A DNA stretch of 64,000 nt from the NCBI GenBank assembly GCA_037953745.1, contig JBAKBP010007625.1:34091-98090 (forward strand), in the 5' to 3' direction. Position 1 is the first letter of the stretch. Each line of letters begins with the position of its first letter. Under the pieces are notes generated by a model that saw only the letters and a list, made by a program, of their open reading frames with translations, did no database searches and was not told the DNA's origin. This document shows, piece after piece, positions 1 through 8,700 of this stretch. The stretch comes from Lithodes maja (taxonomy: Eukaryota > Arthropoda > Malacostraca > Decapoda > Lithodidae). The position numbers and the translations under genes were made by a program.

Positions 1-1260
1 CTGTACCTCATCAAAGGCAGGACAATCTGGCTCAAAATTAGCCCCATCTGTCCACACAAACAGGTCGGATGCTGATGCTCGAGCACGTGCAGGTGCAGCA
101 GGCACACGCCCTGGATGCCCTGGCACACGCCCTTAGCCACGCGGACGCCCTGCACGCCTACGCCCTGCACGCCTACGCCCACGGGCAGCGGCGTCGGCAG
201 GCTGACCACGTCCACGATCTCGCCCTCTAACTCGTCTTGTCGGGACTTCCTCTTTCTCTTCCTGTTCCTCTTCCTCTGCCTCCTCAGGCGACGTCAGGTC
301 ATCTGGGGCAATGTTGGGGTCGTCAGCATCCTCTTCAGGAGACATTTCTGGTGAAGAAGTGACCGGGCGTCGGTGGCGTGATGCGCGGGAGGCTGCGGGA
401 GGTTCAACAATGGGCGCCTCTGCCTCGGGAGTTGGGCTCCTTTTGCGGCGAGCCGAGGGCTTCTCCGCATCAAATAATGCTCTGTGGTGTGTTGAGGGCT
501 GTGGCACACTACTAATAGCACTTGAAGAGGCCCTTTGCTCATCCTGAAGGAGAGATGAAGCCGAGGGCTGCGGGTGACCCACGCGGCGTCCCGGGTCAAG
601 GCGTCGGGACAAAGGAATTCGGGTGGTTGCTAGACCAGAGTCGGCGTCACTATCACTGTCTTCCGCTTCCCTAGCCTTTTGTGCTGCTGCCCTGTGTGCT
701 TTTTTAGCTGCACTTTTCACCAAAGATTGTTTATAAAAATATTTGCCCACTTTCAAGGGCGTACGGGCAGGCAAAGGGGAAGGTCCTGGCCTAGGCTGAC
801 CTAGCAAAGATGGCGAGGGGGTAGGCCTAGGTTCTAGCACACTTGGAAGTTCAATAGCACCTTCCTGAAACACTTCCACATCAGGATCATCACTACTATC
901 TCCCTCCTCAAATAAATCTACATTATCGTCGTCTCCAAAGCCAACGAAATCGTCATCTTTGCTTGCACTTATAAATTGTTCTTTGTCCACCAAGCTTTCG
1001 CCACTGCTCTCTTCAATATCAAAAAGTTCTCGCTGTATAGCACTATCACTCAACAAACGCTTCACTTTCTTTCGTTGAGCTTTCTTCTTGGTTGCAACAG
1101 GCGTCGAAGTTGCGAGCGGGGTAGCAGTGGGGCGCGCGGGAGGTTGCACCGAATCGGACGCGTCGGAATTCATTTTTTCACTATAACTCGCTATGGCGGC
1201 CACGTAGGAATTGATAACGGTAGTAGTTGAGGCTTGGTGGCGCTGCGATCGCCCCTGCAA
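1..1260 (-). pseudogene. piggyBac-like transposase, N-terminal part, interrupted
   Basis: The minus-strand frame opens at 1260, but the in-frame Met at 1173 (MNSDASDS) is the more likely start because the 29 residues before it look like leader sequence. The protein is disordered and acidic (GFGDDDN, DSSDDPDVEV), then Ser/Pro-rich, and ends in Arg/Gly-rich AT-hook-like runs (GRDRGRG, RRAGRPRG). A TAA at 133-135 stops it after 375 aa from the first Met. The same frame then stays open to the window edge and reads DLFVWTDGANFEPDCPAFDE, which resembles the entry into the piggyBac DDE domain (family knowledge). I therefore read the stop as a nonsense mutation in one transposase frame. The catalytic Asp residues lie outside the window. 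An alternative is a short separate ORF followed by a downstream start. Confidence 0.6.
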
Positions 1261-1385
1261 AGTTAAATTTGGCCGCGCGAATTTTAAAGCACACTTTCAA
1301 GCTCAGGGATATTAAAAGGACACCCGGGCTCCGGCCCATCTGCCGCACTGTCATTTTAAAATGCTGCCCGGGCTGGAAAGGTTAA
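1..1385 (-). mobile_element. piggyBac-like DNA transposon, one end
   Basis: Reading the minus strand from 1385, the element starts at TTAA (1382-1385) followed by CCTTTCCAGCCCGGGCAGC. This fits the TTAA target and CCYTT-type ends of piggyBac transposons. Within the first 65 bases there are two CCCGGGCT motifs flanking a perfect palindrome, CATTTTAAAATG, a plausible subterminal transposase-binding arrangement. The transposase-like frame lies just inside, as expected. The other end is beyond the left edge. Confidence 0.6.
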
Positions 1386-2300
1386 TCATTTATCGTTCTA
1401 ACAAAAGATGAACCGTGCCTCAGACGCATGCACGGAATAACTCTTTTAGACTTAATAATAACGTACTTGACATTGGACTAGTGTCCTTCTTCATAGTTTC
1501 CTTATTTTACAACTTAATGAATGATTCACATGGACTAGTGTCCTTTCCTAGCTATAGCTAATCTATTAGGCAACTTAACAACTGTTTCCCTCTTTAAGTT
1601 ACTGGTTGCCTCATTTATTAAGCGAAGTATTCTTTCCCTCCCCTCTTTACTTTTACTCTTGTAATCTTTAATCTCTCCTATCAGATCCTATATAATAACT
1701 CTTTTGGCATGGCGCCGTTGCTAACAAATATAACTAAATAACAACACATCATCATCTTTATATATACAGGTGAGTCTAAATTCTTTTTCCTTTAGTCTTG
1801 TCCTAGAAGGACACATCAATTATTATAGAAACCAACAGGTTAGTCCACCACATCTCTCTTTCTTTCCTTATCGTATGCGGGCCCAATATGGGTCCTTAAA
1901 CAAATATATTCTGGTATGCTGGATCAGGTGTGTGTGTGTCTGGAACTGTGCTTTACCACCTCAGAGCTGGCCAGTAACTCTTCTGGAAGTCCTCACTTCC
2001 GTCCACCTTCTGTCGTCCCTCATGAAGTGCTTGACTGTATGTGTGCAGACTAGCAACGTGACAACAGGCGGCAGGATACTGATGGTGCATCCTCCGAGTG
2101 GGTGAAAGTGAGGAGAGGTCAGGGGTGGTCTGTGTTGTGACCTTACTTGAGAGCAAGGTAACTGGAAAGGTGGGTTCCTGGTTCTCCTTTGTGCCCGGGC
2201 GAGAGAGAGCAAGTAGGTTGCAGTGTGGTAACCCGGTGGGCTCTGAGGGGTGAATGACCCCTGGAGCCCGCGCGCGGCAGCCTTTATAGTCAGACCTCCC
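1386..2300. other. no gene recognised
   Basis: Mixed-composition DNA. The motif TGGACTAGTGTCC occurs twice (about 1477 and 1533), and a TATATAA lies near 1690. Short ORFs on both strands overlap one another and resemble nothing I know. Confidence 0.4.
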
Positions 2301-2310
2301 ACTCTCCCGC

Positions 2311-2665
2311 GCTGTGATTGGCTGACTGGCACACGCCGAGACACGCTCGCTCTGGATTCATGCTTGCTTCATCTCCTCTTACTTCTCTTCAAAATAAGTC
2401 CCAGGAAGCTGATTATAACCCTTTTTTGGCATCTTACGGGAGTACAGGGCTGGCACCGAGGTATTATTTAGGGGATAATCAGAAGGAGCTCTTCGGGCAG
2501 AGAAAGAGAGTGACTTTTGAAGTGGAGTAAGAAGTCCAGTTTCGCGCTCCGCTAATGGAGGCCGCCGATTGGCTAGTGGGCGGGGCGTGGCACGTTGCAG
2601 CCGTGAGCTGTCAAAATCAGCTGGCTGTGCAAGTAAGTAAAAGGGAGCGCCGTGATTGGCGGAGG
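2311..2665. promoter_or_regulatory. cluster of CCAAT boxes with a GC box
   Basis: Three ATTGG motifs (inverted CCAAT) occur at 2317, 2568 and 2655, each in a similar GC-rich context, and a GC box (GGGCGGGGCG) lies at 2578-2587. Such clusters occur in RNA polymerase II promoters and in retroelement LTRs. No gene or LTR partner is visible, so the function is inferred from motifs only. Confidence 0.25.
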
Positions 2666-3059
2666 GCTTATCTACTTTAATAATAATACAAATATTTATT
2701 CAGTTAGCATTTTACAATGTTGGTACCACATAATATGTTACAAATATGACATGTACCAGCTTTGCATAATTCCAACTATGGATAGCCCAATCAGGCCGTT
2801 AGGCGTATTTCCATTGGGGTCCTTGTGGGATTAGGTTAGCTGGGGAAAAAGGGGAGGATAAAATAAGTAGATACTTTAGAGAAAGTATTTCTAGGGGGTT
2901 ATATTAAGATACCTTACATTCTGTAGTTGGACTCGTCAAAATATTTCAGTAATCATTTCAGTTTGTTTTGCCTATCTCTTATGTCGTATTTAGTAGTAGA
3001 CATAAGCTTGGTGCTCCCTTCTCACAGCTGTCCGGTTCAGGTGCTCCTTCAACCTACGT

Positions 3060-3345
3060 CTGAATAGGGAGTAATGGGGGGGTGGGGGGGGGGCGTATGA
3101 TTGTGTAGGAAAGGTTGGAAGTGTTTAGGGTGGGGATGTTAAGTGAATTTGTTCACCAGGTTTATGGTTACCGTTTTATCTCATGATATTAATTACAATT
3201 ATTGAACAGCCATTTTTTAGTGAAATCTACCTTTAATAAATATTAGAATATGTATTATTCATTTTTGCAAACCGATTTGTAGGGATTGCTAGATTCACTG
3301 TCTATTTAGTAAGATAGCTCTTTCTCACTTATTCACTCACACTAT
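3060..3345 (+). repeat. left part of a repeat found inverted at 36.2-36.4 kb
   Basis: This stretch matches the reverse complement of about 36,190-36,440. Shared blocks include one G-rich unit (3075-3140), the ACCAGGTTTATGGTTACCG block and the GATTGCTAGATT block. Its continuation, interrupted by the LTR element, is at 12,998-13,165. Divergence is visible, so the duplication is old. Confidence 0.7.
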
Positions 3346-3398
3346 ATACTGTATATATATTAAGTATATATTACAAATACATTGTGAGCCACTAAATG

Positions 3399-3560
3399 TT
3401 TCTAATCTCTCAGTGGGGTTCGAACCGCCGACCGTCAGGACGATAGCCGACGCTTCAATCAACTACACCAAGGCAGTCTAGACTTCCGTGGTGTAGTTGA
3501 TTAAAGCGTCGGCTATCGTCCTGACGGTCGGCGGTTCGAACCCCGCTGAGAGATTAGAAA
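3399..3560. repeat. inverted pair of tRNA-like sequences (hairpin)
   Basis: The 72-base arms 3399-3470 and 3489-3560 are reverse complements with two mismatches, separated by 18 bases. On the plus strand the right arm carries TGGTGTAGTTG, which fits a pol III A box, and GGTTCGAACCC, which fits a B box. The left arm carries the same pair on the minus strand. The T stem is imperfect and the 7 bases before the A box do not pair with the 3' end, so neither arm is a canonical tRNA. These look like tRNA-derived repeat heads in inverted orientation. Confidence 0.7.
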
Positions 3561-3561
3561 C

Positions 3562-3601
3562 CTATATATATATATATATATATATATAACCTGTATATAT
3601 A

Positions 3602-3653
<52 letters not shown>
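3562..3653. repeat. (TA)n microsatellite, left side of LTR element target
   Basis: Nearly pure TA repeat with short CTG interruptions. It runs directly into the 5' LTR and resumes after the 3' LTR. Confidence 0.9.
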
Positions 3654-3656
<3 letters not shown>

Positions 3657-5470
3657 GACGCACCCAGTGCGTAGCAACGCAACCTGATTGTACTCCTTGG
3701 TACTCCACTGTGCCGCCGCGGTGCGGTGCCGTGTGCCGCTGTGCTGTGCTGGCTGCTTATATTGAGTGTGACAACGTATAACTATGTTCTTTGTATCTCT
3801 GCAAAGGTCTCGTCATGTGCTAACCAGTGGTGGGTTTTGTTTTAAGCCATGTCGAGACCTTCCATTTAATATGTAGTATCAATAGAGAAGTTGATAGATG
3901 AGACAATAGGAATTCAGAGAGAGAGAGTGAGTTAGACTTCAGAGCGAGAGGGTAGCAATGCGCCACGCTGCCGGGGGGGTGGTTGCCAGACGTAGGACCG
4001 GTTGGCAGCCCTGCGCTTATAGCTAGGTGCGACAGGGTTGGTAGTCCATTGCCGCCTGCCTATGCTGCCTGGGCTGCCCATGTTGTCGTGCTGCACATTG
4101 CCTGGAGGCTCGCTGTGTGTTCCATGATCAGGTTGCCTAGAACCTTTGAGATTCTAACATCCCTTGCCCTCTCTCCCAATTTCTCACGGTTGCACTCTTT
4201 CTCTCTGACGACATTACTCTCATTTCATTCTTCTCTCTATTTAAATGCATAACCTTCCCTTGAGGTCCTAAAGGAGTTTCAGCACTCACCTCTCGTATTA
4301 CTCTTAGGACAAGCATATATTTACATGTATTAGATTTAAGGGGTTAATGTGAACAGCGATCTTCTTGATGAGGATAGTTGGTGAACGTTCTACATGTTCA
4401 CGAGTTATATGCCCAGCTCATCATCCAATTTGTGACTAGACTAGTGCCATGTGTAAGAGCCCGACCATGCCCAGGAGTTGTCTGTAGAGGGGCGAGGACT
4501 TAGCCTTGATTTGCCTACCGAGCCAGGAGCGAGTGCAGTACCAGAGACTACAGCTCGCTCGTAGTGCCGGTATAGTAGAGTAACGTAATTTATCTGTCCT
4601 TGTGTTCTCTGCAGTCTTTTCCTGGGTTCTCGCTTTCGGTGCTGGGACTCGTTGTTCCTGTGACTTGGCCTGCTAGCTAGAACACATGGGGATGATGAGT
4701 GGGTGATATCTTTATTTTACAATGCATTGCAGCTCTCTTTAAGTTTATGTATATAACACTTTACAATACACATTACTCACACACAAGACAACACTATTAA
4801 TACTTTCATGTATCAATTAACTGCACTGTCGTTTTGCTGCTGTGTCCGGAGTTCTGTTGCGTAGGGCGCATACGGACTCAGAGGGGAGACAGAGTGAGAG
4901 AAGCGAAGTAGCCTATGCGGTAGTAGGCTACCGGCGCAGTACTGTTGCCTGCAACCTTTTAGTTATTCCAAGTATAGATTCATTCTTATAATAAGTGACT
5001 ACTATTTATGCTCCTTCCATGTGTATTATTAGGTATCTACTGGATCATGAACATCTTGTATGCTACATGCTAGTGCATGTTAGTAGGGGACAGTTATTCT
5101 AGTGCACGCGCTTTCAAGTAGGCGTGTACATTTGTCATTTAGCATTTCACTGTCATACCTTTAGCCTGCTTCTATTCTACATTATTAGAGGCTTAATATT
5201 AACGTAGTTTCTTGAGTATTGCATTTCTTTAGTAATAACGTAACCTATAAATGTCTGAGGGAGTTTAGCCTCATAGTCTACCCCTGTTGTACACTTTCGC
5301 CGAGTTAAGGTACCTCGTTACCATAGACGATAACTCTGTAGGGCGTTGGTGCTTTTGTTGTCTGGAGCATATAGTATTTGGGACTGGAATCGAGCGTGTC
5401 GTTGTCACATAAGCCATTTCTGTCCTACGATCAAGAATCCCGAATATGTATTGCCGATCCAGCCGTAACA
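3654..5470 (+). repeat. 5' LTR of element 1
   Basis: Begins TGTGACGCACCCAGTGCG and ends CCAGCCGTAACA. It matches 11140-12957 almost base for base. No strong TATA box is obvious; AT-rich candidates are TATTTAAAT near 4240 and TATATAAC near 4750. Confidence 0.93.
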
Positions 5471-5473
5471 AAA

Positions 5474-5487
5474 TGGCGACCTTGCAC
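5474..5487 (+). promoter_or_regulatory. primer-binding site of element 1
   Basis: TGGCGACCTTGC starts three bases after the 5' LTR, where the tRNA primer anneals for minus-strand synthesis. The same TGGCGACCTTGC follows the LTR of the 43.8-kb element. The 3' end of some arginine tRNAs would pair with TGGCGACC, as in Drosophila 412, but I cannot check the tRNA identity here. Confidence 0.75.
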
Positions 5488-5714
5488 AAGATTCAGTAGT
5501 ATCCTATCACATGTTTTTTGGAGAACTATTCTATGCTACCTAGTAGAGCTGGCTAGAATTTTCTTGCATATTGGAGGAATTTTTATTGTGTCATTATTGT
5601 ATTGGTGGACTTGCAGATTGTTTCGTTGGGGGTGTCTAGAGTAGAGTCATTCAAGCATCTTTAACATTTTGTGAGTCGAGACTGCAATTAGTAATAAGCA
5701 CTTTTTTTTTTGTT

Positions 5715-8700
5715 ATGAACAGCAATTGTATAACCAGCACTATGTCTAATGACTCATCATTTACGGGGGAGGATAACACGGTACAGCCTAGTAACCAGCA
5801 AGTACAACAGATGTTTAGGGAGGGGAGTGTTATAAGTGGAGAGAGGGATGCCCGGGCATTTTTGCAGACACCTTTGACCGAACAGCGCCTGCAGGCTATT
5901 GATTGTTACGGTCTTCGCTGTTTAGCCACGGTTTTGGGGCGGGACTGTCCTGACAGTTGGCCCAAGAAGAATTTGGTGGCATGTTTGTTGGGTGATGGCG
6001 ATGGGGCGGTGGGTGGAGTGGGGTCTTGGGGGGTTCCCTCCAAGCCTCCATTCCACTCTACCCCTGAGCTGGGCCCTCAGCCAGCGAGTCTTAGCACGAT
6101 GCAGCAGGAGGGTTCTCAAGGGCAAGCTGGCTTACCCGTAAACACGTCTCGGTGTGGATCCCCCATTTTGTGCTCTCCCCCCCCAGGCCTGTCTCCTGAG
6201 ATGTTATTTCAGCTAGAACTAGCTAAGTTTAAGCTGCAGGAGACTCAGATACAACAGGCTAGTATAGAACGGATTAAGCTGCAGGAGACTCAGATACAAC
6301 AGGCTAGTATAGAACGCATAGAGGTTGCTAGAATCCAAGCCAATCAGGATGCAACCAGGTACCAGGCTGAAATGGATGTCGAGAAGTCTAGAGTAGAGAC
6401 CATGGGGCGTCATCTCGGTGGTGGGCACCGGGTTACAGACTCACTTTCGCATTTAATTAAGTTAGTACCCGCATTTGATGAGACAGCAGTGACTGAGTTT
6501 TTTGCTCGTTTCGAAAAGAAGTGTCGTGAGTATGACTGGCCGGAGGTTAAATGGGCAGCATTAGTTTCATCACGTCTAGTGGGTAAGGGGTTGAAAGCCT
6601 ACGATGCACTGTCACTGGACGAGAGTGTCGTGTATGGACTGGTGAAGGAGGCTGTGCTCCGGGCCTACGAACTGCAACCCGAAACTTATAGATTGAAGTT
6701 CCGTGGCGTGAATAAGAAGAGCGACGTCAGTTTTATGGAGCACGCACGGGACTTAACAGATGCATGTAATAACTGGTTTCGGTCCGAGCACGCAGAGTCG
6801 GCTGAGGAAATTAAGCAACTTTTCTATCTGGAACAGTTTTACAAATGTACTGGAACCGATCTAACGCTGAACATTAAGGAAAAATGTCCCAAGACAGTAG
6901 AGGAGGCTGCCAAGATGGCAGACTTCAGATTATCATTGATTCGTGGTTGCGGTGCCGCTCAGAGGGCTGAGTCAGGGCAGAAGGGGCGCTATACCCCACC
7001 CACCAGAGTTTTCGATAATAACAAATCCTATGACACACATAACCACACTAAATGCATTGCACCTAATAACACCTACAAACACAAGCCTCTCCCGTTTACT
7101 AAAGGTCAGGCCCCTTCTTCGCCCGCACAAGGGAAGAAGCCCATTGGGGATGTGAAATGTTACAAATGTCAGAAGCTAGGCCATTATTCACGTGAGTGCC
7201 CTAGTAACACTCCCGCTAAGCCGGTGTCATTGGTTCACAGTATCGGTGTGTCTCTGAAGGCTGCAGCAACTGCCCGGGGTAGGTTGTCAGCAGCTGAGGC
7301 ACACGCGGTAAAGAAGCGTACGGAAGGCTCGACACCTGTCCGGGACACTTTCTGTAGCCATCGGGGGCACGGGTTTGTGAGCTGGGGGAGTGAACTACGG
7401 AGGGTTGACTTGCTGAGGGATACGGGGGCTTCGCAAACTTTGTTGAGGAACTTCACAGGGAAACCGATAAATGCGGCCAGAGTTGTTGTGGTGCAGGGTA
7501 TAAATGCTACAAGGTCATACCCACTTGTGAGGTTGGAGTTGAGAGTGGGAGAGGTGTGCAGGGAGCTGGATGTAGGGATCGTTGAGTGTTTGCCAGTTGA
7601 GGGCGTCGACCTTCTTCTCGGCAACGACTTTGCGGTGCCCACTTCCGGGACTCCACCCTTAGTCGTTGCCGAGAGGGCGGCCGACGTGGATGGTGAGAAT
7701 CGGGAATGGGTTGGGAGGTGCCAACAGGATAAGATGGCCTGTGTGGTAACCCGATCTCGCTCTGCGGCTCCTGCACAGCCTAGCACTCAACCTCGGGGAC
7801 AGTGGAGGAAGGATCAGGAGAAGGTTGCTAAGGGCAGGAAAAGGGACATTGATTCTGCTGCACTTCTCGGTGATTCGGTACTTGGACCTATAATAAACAC
7901 GGGAGTTGACTCTGGCCCAGATATGGTGTGTAACAAGGCAGAGTTGGGTAAGACTTCGCGTGAGGCAAGAGCTGTAGCGAGAGCCACTAAGGCAGTAGAG
8001 CCTACTAGCCGGGGTAATGTCTTATTACAAAACCATCTTGATGCATTGACGCCCAGGGACATTAGTGAGCAGCAGCTGCAAGACGCTAGCCTAGCTCGTT
8101 ATAGCAATGGTGCCATAGAGTTGGAGGAAGATGGGGATGCGAAGCCGGGAGATTTCTTTAGGCTCAACAGGATATTGTACCGCAGATTTCTAGACCCCAA
8201 ATCGAAGTGGGAGGGCGGTGCGAGGGTAGTAGACCAGGTGGTTGTTCCAAATAAGTATAGAGAGTCCTTATTGTGTCTGGCGCATGATGTGCCGGTGGCG
8301 GGTCATTTGGGGGTAACAAAAACATTGGCGGCATTGGGCAGGTTTTTCTGGTGGCCTGGGGTCAAGGCTGATGTCTGTGCATGGGTGGCTGGGTGTGCGA
8401 CCTGCCAGACAACGGGGAAGCCTAACCAGACAATCCCGAAGGCACCTTTGTTTCCCATACCTGTCACCGGGCCTCCGTTCAGGAAAGTTGTAGTAGATTT
8501 GGTTGGCCCTTTCCCGCCTACTAGTAGTGGCAATAAATTCCTGTTGACAATCATGGATGTGGCTACGAGATACCCGGACGCATACCCCATGAGAAACGGC
8601 TCGGCAAAGGCAGTTGTTAAAAACTTATTATTGTTCTGTTCCCGTTATGGATTTCCACGTGAGGTGCAGTCAGACCAGGGGAGCAATTTTACATCCAAAT

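Noticed and set aside
1698..1725. TGGCGCCGTTGC as an LTR primer-binding site
   Set aside because: No LTR pair or coding region of a retroelement is visible around it.
3489..3560. Functional tRNA gene
   Set aside because: A and B boxes are present, but the acceptor stem does not pair and the T stem has mismatches.
7235..7786. 183-aa minus-strand ORF inside the element 1 gag-pol
   Set aside because: Shadow of the intact plus-strand frame, with no domain of its own.
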